In this document: positions 35,966 through 44,379 of the stretch, piece after piece
Layout: each line of letters opens with the position of its first letter
Position numbering within the stretch: the first letter of the stretch is position 1
From: Pseudomonas sp. PDM16
GTDB taxonomy: Bacteria; Pseudomonadota; Gammaproteobacteria; Pseudomonadales; Pseudomonadaceae
Assembly: GCF_014851865.1 (NCBI RefSeq)
Contig: NZ_JACVAM010000005.1
Location: forward strand, 372,001-436,000
Direction: 5' to 3'
DNA: 64,000 bases
The notes under the pieces: generated by a model
Database searches by the model: none
Told to the model about the DNA's origin: nothing
Seen by the model: only the letters and a program-made list of their open reading frames with translations
Made by a program: the position numbers and the translations under genes

Positions 35966-38209
35966 ATGATCGATTCGAAGGGGAAGGGCGTGGGCAAGTG
36001 GATTCGGGGTGGAGCGTTGTTGGGCGTGACTGGTGTCGCGGCGCTGGCGGCCTGGAGTGGCTGGCAGGCCTGGCAGCAGCGCCCTGTCTGGGCCGAGCTG
36101 GAGGTGGTGCCAGCACTGGTGACGGAGCAGGGCTTCGACCTGGGGCGCCATCGCTTGGAGTGGGATGGCCAGCGCCTGCGACTGGTCGATGGTGCGCGCC
36201 TGCTGTGGGCCAGCGAGGGCGGCTTCCTTGCCGCCGGCTTCGGTCATGAAGACGTGGAGGAGCACCGCGGCGCGATGTTCGTCGAGGAGCGCCGCGAGCT
36301 GCTCTGCCGCCGCCAGAGCCTGGAGGCCATCGAGCAGCGCGGCGCGCGCTTGTTGCTACGCGGTAGCCTGGGGTGTGCTGACGGCAGCGAAACCGGCTAT
36401 GCGCTGATCCTTGAGGACGATGGCGAGCGCGGCATACGCCTGGTCGTGGCGCTGGACGACGAGCGCCTAAATCGTATCTATCTCAGCTGGCAGCGTGAGC
36501 CGGATGAGCGTTTTCATGGTTTCGGCGAACAGTTCAGTGCCTTCGACCTGACCGGCCGGCGCCTGCCGATTCTGGTGCAGGAGCAGGGTGTGGGTCGTGG
36601 CCTGCAGCCCATCACCTTTGCCGCCAACCTGACTGCTCGCGCCGGCGGGGACTGGTGGACCAGTTATGCGCCGGTGCCGCATTATCTGAGTAGCAAAGGG
36701 CGCAGCTTCTTCAGTGAATCCGGCGCTTACCAGGTATTCGATCTGCGCGATAAGCGCCGCGTGCAGCTGGAGGTGCATGCCGGCCAGTTGGCGGCGCGCA
36801 TCTACACCGCTGCCGACAGCGCCGGGCAGATCGCCCAGCACACCGCAGTGGTCGGGCGCATGCCGCCGCTGCCGGCCTGGACCCAGCGCGGTGCCATAGT
36901 CGGGCTGCAGGGCGGCACCGCTCGGGTGCGCGGCATTCTGGATCAGCTCGATCAGGCTGGCGTGCCGCTGGCGGGCGTCTGGTTGCAGGATTGGGTTGGC
37001 CAGCGCACCACTAGTTTCGGCAAGCAGCTGTGGTGGAACTGGAGCCTGGATGAGCAGCATTACCCGAACTGGGCGACGCTCAATGCCGAACTGCAGGCGC
37101 GCGGTGTGCGCAGCCTGGCTTACGTCAATCCGTTTCTGGTAGATGTGAGCGAGAAGCCCGGTGTCGCGCGCAATCTCTACGCCGAAGCCCGCGAGCGTGG
37201 CTATCTGCTGCGTGACGGCACAGGGCAACCGCTGTCGCTGCTCAACACCAGCTTCAGCGCCGGCATGCTCGATCTGAGCAATTCTGAGGCGCGCCAATGG
37301 CTGAAGCAGGTGCTGCGTGAGGAAATGCTGGCCATGGGTTTCTCCGGCTGGATGGCCGATTTTGGCGAAGCGCTGCCCTACGAGGCGCAGCTGGCCAGCG
37401 GCGAGCCGGCGGCGCTGGCGCACAACCGCTATCCCGAGGAATGGGCGCGACTCAATCGTGAGCTGCTGGACGAGGCGGACGGCCAGGGCGAGCTGTTCTT
37501 CTTCATGCGCTCGGCCTTCAGTCGCAGTCCTGGAATGACCACCAGCCTGTGGGCTGGCGATCAACTGGTGACCTGGGACGCCGATGATGGTCTGCACAGC
37601 GCGCTGCTGGGCATGCTTTCCGGCGGCCTGTCCGGTTTCAGCCTCAACCATAGTGATACCGGCGGCTACACCACCATCAGCCATCCATTGAAGGACTATC
37701 ACCGCGACGAGGAGCTGTTGCTGCGCTGGATGGAGTTTTCCGCCTTTACCAGTCTGCTGCGCAGCCACGAGGGTAACCGCCCGGATGCCAACCAGCAGGT
37801 CTACAGCTCGCCAAAGCTGCTGGCCCAGTTCGCCTGTAGCGCGCAGGTCTTCGCTGCATTGGCGCCCTATCGGCAGCAATTGATGGAAGAGGCCGCGCGC
37901 ACCGGCATGCCGCTGATGCGACCGCTGTGGCTGCAGTATCCGAATGATCCGGCCGGGCAGCAGGCGCTGCCGCGCAGCTTCCTACTTGGCGACCAGCTGC
38001 TGGTGGCGCCGGTGCTGGAGCCGGGCGTCGGCGAGCTGGAGGTGTTGCTGCCGGCCGGCAACTGGGTGCATCTGTGGTCGGGCAAAGTCTTGCAAGTGCG
38101 TGCTGGCGACCCGGTGAAGGTACCGGTGCCCGTGGGGCAGCCTGCGGTGTTCTATCCCGAAGGCGCCGCGATGGCGGCCAGCCTGGCGAAATTGCGTGAC
38201 ATCAGGTGA
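35966..38209 (+). CDS. GH31 alpha-glycosidase, YihQ-like, with N-terminal membrane anchor
   Basis: The 747-residue protein aligns along its length with E. coli YihQ (sulfoquinovosidase). The likely nucleophile is D465 in GWMADFGEALP and the acid/base is D532 in WAGDQ. Of the YihQ sulfonate-pocket residues as I remember them, Q288, W304 and Y508 are matched by Q341, W357 and Y568. R301 is replaced by Q354 in GKQLWWNW. The enzyme may therefore prefer another alpha-glycoside. Unlike cytoplasmic YihQ, residues 10-35 form a membrane anchor or signal. A TTG six bases upstream is a less likely start. Confidence 0.85.
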   Translation: MIDSKGKGVGKWIRGGALLGVTGVAALAAWSGWQAWQQRPVWAELEVVPALVTEQGFDLGRHRLEWDGQRLRLVDGARLLWASEGGFLAAGFGHEDVEEHRGAMFVEERRELLCRRQSLEAIEQRGARLLLRGSLGCADGSETGYALILEDDGERGIRLVVALDDERLNRIYLSWQREPDERFHGFGEQFSAFDLTGRRLPILVQEQGVGRGLQPITFAANLTARAGGDWWTSYAPVPHYLSSKGRSFFSESGAYQVFDLRDKRRVQLEVHAGQLAARIYTAADSAGQIAQHTAVVGRMPPLPAWTQRGAIVGLQGGTARVRGILDQLDQAGVPLAGVWLQDWVGQRTTSFGKQLWWNWSLDEQHYPNWATLNAELQARGVRSLAYVNPFLVDVSEKPGVARNLYAEARERGYLLRDGTGQPLSLLNTSFSAGMLDLSNSEARQWLKQVLREEMLAMGFSGWMADFGEALPYEAQLASGEPAALAHNRYPEEWARLNRELLDEADGQGELFFFMRSAFSRSPGMTTSLWAGDQLVTWDADDGLHSALLGMLSGGLSGFSLNHSDTGGYTTISHPLKDYHRDEELLLRWMEFSAFTSLLRSHEGNRPDANQQVYSSPKLLAQFACSAQVFAALAPYRQQLMEEAARTGMPLMRPLWLQYPNDPAGQQALPRSFLLGDQLLVAPVLEPGVGELEVLLPAGNWVHLWSGKVLQVRAGDPVKVPVPVGQPAVFYPEGAAMAASLAKLRDIR

Positions 38210-38267
38210 TGGAAGAGGTGGCGCGCAGGCGTTAAGATCGCCGCCGCTCAGTGCATGAGAGGTCTTC

Positions 38268-38519
38268 ATGGAGTGTCGTGCCGGCTGCGGTGCCTGTTGC
38301 ATCGCGCCTTCCATCAGCTCACCGATTCCCGGTCTGCCCAATGGCAAGGCCGCGGGCGAGCGCTGCCTGCACCTCACCGCCGAGTTTCTCTGCGCCATCT
38401 TCGGCCGTCCCGAGCGCCCGGATGTCTGCTCGGCCTTCTCCGCTGCGGACTACGTGTGTGGTGACAGTCGCGAAGAGGCGGTTCGTCTGATTGGCTGGCT
38501 GGAACAAGCCACCGCCTGA
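38268..38519 (+). CDS. YkgJ family cysteine cluster protein
   Basis: The 83-residue protein begins with MECRAGCGACCIAP and has later cysteines in ERCLHL, FLCAIF, DVCSAF and YVC, the pattern of the YkgJ family (zinc- or iron-chelating). P. aeruginosa has a similar small protein beside its START-domain gene. The ATG follows GAGAGG. It lies 58 bp after the GH31 gene and 56 bp before the START gene. Function unknown. Confidence 0.85.
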   Translation: MECRAGCGACCIAPSISSPIPGLPNGKAAGERCLHLTAEFLCAIFGRPERPDVCSAFSAADYVCGDSREEAVRLIGWLEQATA

Positions 38520-38575
38520 GCGAGTCGAACCCATGCCCGGCTTGGCTGCCAGCGGGCCAATATCCCCAAGGAGCA

Positions 38576-39184
38576 ATGATGATTGCATTGAGTCGAGTGG
38601 CCACCGTTTGTGGCCTGAGCCTGTTGGCGAGTGGCCTGGCCCATGCCGAAGACTGGAAGCTGGCCAAGGACGAGGATGGCATCAAGGTCTACCTGAGTGA
38701 GGTACCGGGCTCCAAGTACAAGGCCTACCGCGGTGTGACCACCATCGCCAGCAATGTGGCTACCCTGCGTAAGCTGCAGGAGGACGTGAAAGGCTCCTGC
38801 GCCTGGATTCACGCCTGTGCCGAGCAGAGCCTGCTCAAGCATGAAGGCGCCGAGAGCTGGGTCTACACTCGCTTCCAGATGCCCTGGCCCGTGGATGCCC
38901 GTGACTCAGTGCTGCATGTGGTGTCGGAGGAGGGAGTCGACGGCAGCCTGACCCGCAAGATGGATGGCCAGCCCAAGTACATTCCGGACGACAAGGACCA
39001 TACTCGGGTGGCGAGCCTGGAGGGCTATTGGAGCCTGGTGCCGAAGGACGGCAAGGTCGAGGTGACCTACCAGGTGCACACCGAGCCGGGCGGCAGTGTG
39101 CCATCCTGGCTGGCCAACAGCTTCGTGGTGGATGCGCCGTTCAATACCCTGAAGGGGTTGCGCGACCTGGCCGAGAAGCGCTGA
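38576..39184 (+). CDS. START domain-containing secreted protein
   Basis: The 202-residue protein has a signal peptide ending after GLAHA near residue 23. The START-type lipid-binding domain follows, seen in DWKLAKDEDGIKVYLSEVPGSKYKAYRGVTTI, WPVDARDSVLHVV and PSWLANSFVVDAPFNTLKGLRDL. It may carry a lipid or hydrophobic molecule in the periplasm; nothing identifies the ligand. AAGGAG precedes the double ATG ATG. A strong terminator follows. PA1579 is a possible PAO1 counterpart, next to gltA there too. Confidence 0.85.
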   Translation: MMIALSRVATVCGLSLLASGLAHAEDWKLAKDEDGIKVYLSEVPGSKYKAYRGVTTIASNVATLRKLQEDVKGSCAWIHACAEQSLLKHEGAESWVYTRFQMPWPVDARDSVLHVVSEEGVDGSLTRKMDGQPKYIPDDKDHTRVASLEGYWSLVPKDGKVEVTYQVHTEPGGSVPSWLANSFVVDAPFNTLKGLRDLAEKR

Positions 39185-39194
39185 GGCCGAAATG

Positions 39195-39222
39195 AAAAAA
39201 GGCTGCCAATTGGCAGCCTTTT
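39195..39222. terminator. Bidirectional terminator between the START gene and gltA
   Basis: GGCTGCCAATTGGCAGCC (39201-39218) is a perfect palindrome, with six A before and four T after. It serves both convergent genes. Confidence 0.88.
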
Positions 39223-39237
39223 CTTTGTCCGCAAGGC

Positions 39238-40527
39238 TTACTTACGGTCGTCCAGCTTGATGTAGTCACGCTGGGTGTAGCCGGTGTACAGCTGGCGCGG
39301 ACGGCCGATCTTGTACGGGCTGGACAGCATTTCCTTCCAGTGCGAGATCCAGCCGACAGTACGCGACAGGGCGAAGATCACAGTGAACATGCTGGTCGGG
39401 ATGCCGATGGCCTTGAGGATGATGCCCGAGTAGAAGTCCACGTTCGGGTACAGGTTGCGCTCTTTGAAGTACGGATCGGTCAGGGCGATCTCTTCCAGAC
39501 GCATGGCCAGTTCCAGCTGCGGGTCGTTGGTGATGCCCAGCTCGCTCAGGACTTCGTCGCAGGTCTGCTTCATCACGGTAGCGCGCGGGTCGCGGTTCTT
39601 GTACACGCGGTGACCGAAGCCCATCAGCTTGAACGGATCGTTCTTGTCCTTCGCCTTGGCAATGAACGTGTCGATGTTCTCGACGCTGCCGATCTCGTCC
39701 AGCATGGTCAGCACGGCTTCGTTGGCGCCGCCGTGGGCCGGGCCCCAGAGTGCGGCGATGCCGGCGGCGATACAGGCGAACGGGTTGGCACCCGAGGAGC
39801 CGGCCAGGCGCACGGTGGAAGTCGAGGCGTTCTGCTCATGGTCGGCGTGCAGGATGAAGATGCGGTCCATCGCCTTGGCCAGTACCGGGCTGATCGGTTT
39901 GATCTCGCACGGGGTGTTGAACATCATGTGCAGGAAGTTTTCCGCGTAGTTCAGGTCGTTGCGCGGGTACATCATGGGCTGGCCCATGGAGTACTTGTAG
40001 GTCATGGCCGCGATGGTCGGCATCTTGGCGATCAGGCGCATGGCCGAGATCTCGCGGTGACGCGGATTATTGATGTCCAGCGAGTCGTGGTAGAAGGCGG
40101 AGAGGGCGCCGACCACGCCACACATGATGGCCATCGGGTGCGCGTCGCGACGGAAGCCGTTGAAGAAGCTCTTCAGCTGCTCGTGCACCATGGTGTGGTT
40201 CTTGATGGTGCTGACGAATGTGGCCTTCTGCTCGGCAGTTGGCAGTTCGCCGTTCAGCAGCAGGTAGCAGGTTTCCAGGTAGTCGGACTTCTCGGCCAGC
40301 TGTTCGATGGGATAGCCGCGGTGCAGCAGGACGCCTGCGTCGCCGTCGATATAGGTGATCTTCGACTCGCAGGAGGCGGTCGACATAAAGCCAGGATCAA
40401 AGGTGAAGCGACCCGTGGCGGTCAGGCCCCTCACGTCGACAACATCGGGACCTACGGTGCCGGTCAATACGGGCAGCTCTACGGGGGCATTGCCCTCGAT
40501 GATCAACTGCGCTTTTTTGTCAGCCAT
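39238..40527 (-). CDS. gltA: Citrate synthase
   Basis: GltA joins oxaloacetate and acetyl-CoA to citrate, the entry step of the TCA cycle. The 429-residue protein is of the hexameric, NADH-sensitive bacterial type, with an N-terminal beta domain (KAQLIIEGNAPVELPVLTGTVGPDVVDVR). Catalytic regions are ILHADHEQNAST, AHGGANEAVLTML and GFGHRVYKNRDPRA. The ATG at 40527 has AGGAGG upstream; longer frames lack family similarity. The gene is divergent from sdhC across 348 bp and has its own sigma-70 promoter. Confidence 0.97.
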   Translation of the reverse strand: MADKKAQLIIEGNAPVELPVLTGTVGPDVVDVRGLTATGRFTFDPGFMSTASCESKITYIDGDAGVLLHRGYPIEQLAEKSDYLETCYLLLNGELPTAEQKATFVSTIKNHTMVHEQLKSFFNGFRRDAHPMAIMCGVVGALSAFYHDSLDINNPRHREISAMRLIAKMPTIAAMTYKYSMGQPMMYPRNDLNYAENFLHMMFNTPCEIKPISPVLAKAMDRIFILHADHEQNASTSTVRLAGSSGANPFACIAAGIAALWGPAHGGANEAVLTMLDEIGSVENIDTFIAKAKDKNDPFKLMGFGHRVYKNRDPRATVMKQTCDEVLSELGITNDPQLELAMRLEEIALTDPYFKERNLYPNVDFYSGIILKAIGIPTSMFTVIFALSRTVGWISHWKEMLSSPYKIGRPRQLYTGYTQRDYIKLDDRK

Positions 40528-40585
40528 GTTTGGCCTCCTGTTTATGCTTGAAATCATCAGAAGCCCCCCACGCAGGGCCCGGGAC

Positions 40586-40613
40586 ACTATAGAGACATAA
40601 ATCTGAATGTCAA
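40586..40613 (-). promoter_or_regulatory. Sigma-70 promoter of gltA
   Basis: On the minus strand TTGACA (40613-40608), a 16-nt spacer and TATAGT (40591-40586). The -35 is a perfect consensus match. The start would be near 40579, giving a leader of about 50 nt. Confidence 0.8.
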
Positions 40614-40727
40614 TTTACTGGAACCCAGACAGCAGAGGGGTTTCAGCGCCTTTTTAGGACTTGGGGAAAGGCCTAATACGTCATTTATTAGTGGCGCGCA
40701 ATCCGCTTTTCGGGGTGGGGCATTGCG

Positions 40728-40756
40728 TTGTCATTAGTTACCTAACTGTCTATACT
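40728..40756 (+). promoter_or_regulatory. Sigma-70 promoter of the sdh-suc operon
   Basis: TTGTCA (40728-40733), a 17-nt spacer and TATACT (40751-40756). Predicted start near 40763, about 113 nt before sdhC. Confidence 0.8.
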
Positions 40757-40875
40757 CTGCGCCCGGCCGTCAGGGGCTTAAAGGCCTACAATTAGACGGC
40801 TGGCACTCCCTTGGTGAGGGGTACCTGACCAGTGCACTTCCCGACAACTTGCCCTGCTTGTTAGGGGCCTCTAGT

Positions 40876-41262
40876 GTGAAAAAAGCCGTGAATAGCCAAC
40901 GACCTGTAAACCTAGATCTCAGGACAATCAAACTCCCGATCACAGCTTATACGTCCATTCTGCACCGTGTTTCCGGTGTCATCCTCTTCCTGGGTATCGT
41001 CATCGTGCTGTTCGCACTCGACAAATCCCTGGCCTCCGAGGAAGGCTTTGCAGAAGTTAAGGCGTGTCTTGCCAGTCCGCTGGCCAAGCTGATCATCTGG
41101 GGCTTGCTGTCCGCTCTGCTGTATCACCTGGTGGCCGGTGTACGCCACCTGATCATGGACTTGGGTGTCGGCGAGTCGCTGGAAGGCGGCAAGCTGGGCT
41201 CGAAGATCGTCATCGCCGTGTCGGTTGTGATCATCGTTCTGGCGGGGGTCTGGGTATGGTAA
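40876..41262 (+). CDS. sdhC: Succinate dehydrogenase cytochrome b556 subunit
   Basis: SdhC is one of two membrane anchors of complex II and binds heme b and quinone. The 128-residue product has RPVNLDLRTIKLPITAYTSILHRVSG, with the conserved SxxHR motif, and three membrane helices (about 28-48, 68-90 and 105-127); the second contains the heme-ligand histidine in LLYHLVAGVRHLIMDLG. The start is the GTG at 40876, giving V-KKAVNSQRPVNLDL as in pseudomonads. The stop overlaps the sdhD start. Confidence 0.93.
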   Translation: MKKAVNSQRPVNLDLRTIKLPITAYTSILHRVSGVILFLGIVIVLFALDKSLASEEGFAEVKACLASPLAKLIIWGLLSALLYHLVAGVRHLIMDLGVGESLEGGKLGSKIVIAVSVVIIVLAGVWVW

Positions 41263-41624
41263 CCAACGTAACCAATTTCTCGCGTTCGGGCCTCTATGAC
41301 TGGATGGTTCAACGTGTCTCTGCGGTCGTTCTCGCGGCTTATTTCCTGTTCCTGATCGGTTTCGTGGTGACTCATTCGGGTCTCACCTACGCCGACTGGC
41401 ATGGCCTGTTCTCCCACACTGCGATGCGCATCTTCAGCCTGCTGGCTCTGGTTGCTCTTATCGTGCACGCCTGGGTCGGTATGTGGACCATCACGACCGA
41501 TTACCTGACGCCCATGGCTATCGGCCGCTGGGCGACCGGTGTGCGTTTTCTCGTCCAGGCGGTTTGCGGCGTGCTTCAGTTCGTCGTGTTCGTCTGGGGT
41601 GTGCAGATCCTGTGGGGTTTCTGA
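41256..41624 (+). CDS. sdhD: Succinate dehydrogenase membrane anchor subunit
   Basis: SdhD is the second membrane anchor of complex II. The 122-residue protein has the family start GLYDWMVQRVSAVVLAAYFLFL, a heme-ligand histidine in LALVALIVHAWVGMW near 71, DYLTP, and three membrane helices. It overlaps sdhC by seven bases and ends three bases before sdhA. Confidence 0.93.
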   Translation: MVTNVTNFSRSGLYDWMVQRVSAVVLAAYFLFLIGFVVTHSGLTYADWHGLFSHTAMRIFSLLALVALIVHAWVGMWTITTDYLTPMAIGRWATGVRFLVQAVCGVLQFVVFVWGVQILWGF

Positions 41625-41627
41625 TCC

Positions 41628-43403
41628 ATGTCTAGTATTCGTACTCTTCCTTATGACGCCATCATCGTCGGTGGCGGTGGTGCAGGCATGCGTGCCGCAC
41701 TGCAACTGGCACAGGGTGGTCACAAGACCGCCGTGGTGACCAAGGTCTTTCCGACCCGTTCGCACACTGTTTCTGCTCAGGGCGGCATCACCTGCGCCAT
41801 CGCGTCGGCCGACCCGAACGACGATTGGCGCTGGCACATGTACGACACCGTCAAGGGCTCCGACTACATCGGTGACCAGGACGCGATCGAATACATGTGT
41901 TCCGTCGGCCCGGAAGCCGTGTTCGAGCTCGAGCACATGGGGCTGCCGTTCTCCCGTACCGAACAAGGCCGCATCTACCAGCGTCCGTTCGGTGGCCAGT
42001 CCAAGGGGCCGGATAATCCGTCTGTCCAGGCTGCCCGTACCTGCGCCGCGGCCGACCGTACCGGTCACGCCCTGTTGCACACCCTGTACCAGGCCAACCT
42101 GAAGGCTGGCACCTCGTTCCTCAACGAGTGGTACGCCGTTGACCTGGTGAAGAACCAGGACGGCGCGGTAGTCGGCGTCATCGCCATCTGCATCGAGACC
42201 GGCGAAACCGTCTACATCCGCTCCAAGGCCGTGGTTCTGGCCACCGGCGGTGCCGGTCGCATCTACTCCTCGACCACCAACGCCCTGATTAACACCGGCG
42301 ACGGCGTGGGCATGGCCCTGCGTGCCGGCGTGCCGGTGCAGGACATCGAGATGTGGCAGTTCCATCCGACCGGCATCGCCGGCGCTGGTGTACTGGTCAC
42401 CGAAGGTTGCCGTGGTGAAGGTGGTTACCTGATCAACGCCCATGGCGAGCGCTTCATGGAGCGTTACGCTCCGAACGCCAAAGACCTCGCTGGTCGTGAT
42501 GTTGTGGCTCGCTCCATGGTCAAGGAAGTCATCGCCGGTAACGGCTGTGGCCCTGACAAGGATCACGTACTGCTGAAGCTCGATCACCTCGGCGAAGAAG
42601 TGCTGCACAGCCGCCTGCCCGGCATCTGTGAGCTGTCGAAGACCTTCGCCCATGTTGACCCGGTTGTCGCTCCGGTTCCGGTGATCCCGACCTGCCACTA
42701 CATGATGGGCGGCGTTGCCACCAACATTCATGGCCAGGCCATTACCCAGGATGCCAACGGTAACGACAAGATCATCGAAGGTCTGTTCGCTGTAGGTGAA
42801 GTGGCTTGCGTATCGGTACACGGTGCCAACCGTCTGGGTGGTAACTCGCTGCTCGACCTGGTGGTATTCGGCCGTGCTGCTGGTCTACACCTGGAAAAAG
42901 CGCTGAAAGAAGGTGTTGAAGTTCGTGGTGCCAGCGAGACCGACATCGAGCAGTCGCTCAAGCGTCTGTCCGGCGTCAACGAGCGCAGCACCGGCGAAGA
43001 CGTGGCTCCTCTGCGTAAAGAGCTGCAGGCCTGCATGCAGAACTACTTTGGTGTATTCCGTACCGGCGAATACATGAAGAAGGGCATTACCCAACTGGCC
43101 GATCTGCGCGAGCGTATCGCCAACGTCAAGATCTCCGATAAGAGCCAGGCCTTCAACACCGCGCGCATCGAGGCGCTGGAGTTGCAGAACCTGTTGGAAG
43201 TGGCCGAGGCCACTGCTATCGCTGCTGATACCCGTACCGAGTCCCGTGGCGCGCATGCCCGTGAAGACTACGAGGATCGCGATGATACCGATTGGCTGTG
43301 CCACTCCCTGTACTTCCCGGGTGAGAAGCGTGTTGCCAAACGCGCCGTCAACTTCGCGCCGAAGACTGTTCCGGCGTTCGAACCCAAAGTACGTACTTAT
43401 TAA
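41628..43403 (+). CDS. sdhA: Succinate dehydrogenase flavoprotein subunit
   Basis: SdhA oxidises succinate to fumarate at the cytoplasmic face of complex II. The 591-residue protein has the FAD-binding VGGGGAGMRAAL at residues 14-25 and the FAD-linking histidine H46 in RSHTVSAQGG. Substrate-site motifs are EMWQFHPTGIAG, the HYMMGG segment and HGANRLGGNSLLDLVVFGR near 397-415. GDC/GEF-like quinone-side elements need no partner outside the operon. It is followed by sdhB after 11 bp. Confidence 0.97.
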   Translation: MSSIRTLPYDAIIVGGGGAGMRAALQLAQGGHKTAVVTKVFPTRSHTVSAQGGITCAIASADPNDDWRWHMYDTVKGSDYIGDQDAIEYMCSVGPEAVFELEHMGLPFSRTEQGRIYQRPFGGQSKGPDNPSVQAARTCAAADRTGHALLHTLYQANLKAGTSFLNEWYAVDLVKNQDGAVVGVIAICIETGETVYIRSKAVVLATGGAGRIYSSTTNALINTGDGVGMALRAGVPVQDIEMWQFHPTGIAGAGVLVTEGCRGEGGYLINAHGERFMERYAPNAKDLAGRDVVARSMVKEVIAGNGCGPDKDHVLLKLDHLGEEVLHSRLPGICELSKTFAHVDPVVAPVPVIPTCHYMMGGVATNIHGQAITQDANGNDKIIEGLFAVGEVACVSVHGANRLGGNSLLDLVVFGRAAGLHLEKALKEGVEVRGASETDIEQSLKRLSGVNERSTGEDVAPLRKELQACMQNYFGVFRTGEYMKKGITQLADLRERIANVKISDKSQAFNTARIEALELQNLLEVAEATAIAADTRTESRGAHAREDYEDRDDTDWLCHSLYFPGEKRVAKRAVNFAPKTVPAFEPKVRTY

Positions 43404-43414
43404 GGGTGGCCACC

Positions 43415-44134
43415 ATGTCTCTTGGTAACACTTTGCAAGTCAGCGTTTATCGCTACAACCCGGAAAAGGATTCCTCGCCGTTCATGCAGGACTTCCAGGT
43501 TCAGATCGACGGCAAGGACCTGATGGTTCTCGACGTGCTGGCCCTGATCAAGGAGCAGGACGAAGGCTTCTCCTACCGTCGCTCTTGCCGTGAAGGCGTG
43601 TGCGGTTCTGACGGCATGAACATCAGTGGCAAGAACGGCCTGGCCTGTGTCACGCCGATCTCCACCGTGGTTAAGGGCAACAAGCTGGTAATTCGCCCGC
43701 TGCCTGGCCTGCCGGTCATTCGTGACCTGGTCGTCGATATGAGCATCTTCTACAAGCAGTACGAGAAGGTGCAGCCTTACCTGCAGAACGATACGCCGTC
43801 GCCGGCCATCGAGCGTCTGCAGTCTCCGGAAGAGCGCGAGAAGCTGGACGGTCTGTACGAGTGCATCCTGTGCGCGTGCTGCTCCACCAGCTGCCCGTCC
43901 TTCTGGTGGAACCCGGACAAGTTCCTCGGTCCCGCTGCGCTGCTGCAGGCCTATCGTTTCCTGGCCGACAGCCGCGACACCAAGACCGCCGAGCGTCTGG
44001 CGTCTCTGGATGACCCGTTCAGCGTGTTCCGCTGCCGCGGCATCATGAATTGCGTGAACGTGTGCCCGAAGGGTTTGAACCCGACCAAGGCTATCGGTCA
44101 TGTACGTAACATGTTGCTGCAAAGCGGTACCTGA
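43415..44134 (+). CDS. sdhB: Succinate dehydrogenase iron-sulfur subunit
   Basis: SdhB carries the three iron-sulfur clusters of complex II. The 239-residue protein has SCREGVCGSDGMNISGKNGLAC for the 2Fe-2S cluster, CILCACCSTSCPSFWW for 4Fe-4S and CRGIMNCVNVCPKGLNP for 3Fe-4S and 4Fe-4S. The ATG at 43415 has AAGGGTGG upstream; a GTG at 43406 falls inside that site. A stable hairpin follows 21 bases after the stop. Confidence 0.96.
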   Translation: MSLGNTLQVSVYRYNPEKDSSPFMQDFQVQIDGKDLMVLDVLALIKEQDEGFSYRRSCREGVCGSDGMNISGKNGLACVTPISTVVKGNKLVIRPLPGLPVIRDLVVDMSIFYKQYEKVQPYLQNDTPSPAIERLQSPEEREKLDGLYECILCACCSTSCPSFWWNPDKFLGPAALLQAYRFLADSRDTKTAERLASLDDPFSVFRCRGIMNCVNVCPKGLNPTKAIGHVRNMLLQSGT

Positions 44135-44154
44135 TACACCGTTTCACGTTGTGC

Positions 44155-44184
44155 CTGCGTCGGCGGAGTGATTCGCCGGCGCAG
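44155..44184 (+). other. Intercistronic hairpin sdhB-sucA
   Basis: CTGCGTCGGCG (44155-44165) pairs with CGCCGGCGCAG (44174-44184) over 11 bp with one G-T pair and an 8-nt loop. No T-run follows, so it is more likely an RNA processing or stability element than a terminator. Confidence 0.6.
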
Positions 44185-44379
44185 TAAAGCCAGAGCCCCA
44201 GCTCACAAAGCCAGGGTTCTTATTTTGAAAGAAAAATGACGACCAGCAGGGGCATCCGGGCTGGTACCCGGACTATCTGCGGGATCCGTAGTGGCTTACC
44301 AGGTCGCTGCTTTAGGACTATGAATGGCTCAGCTACGGCTTCTACGCCGGTGGTGTCCCCTTACCGAGGGTGACCAAGC

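Larger units (their letters stand above)
40528..40875. other. gltA-sdhC divergent intergenic region
   Basis: This 348-bp gap contains no gene. It carries one good sigma-70 promoter for each direction and about 115 bp of untranslated leader before sdhC. I see no clear operator or riboswitch. Confidence 0.75.
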
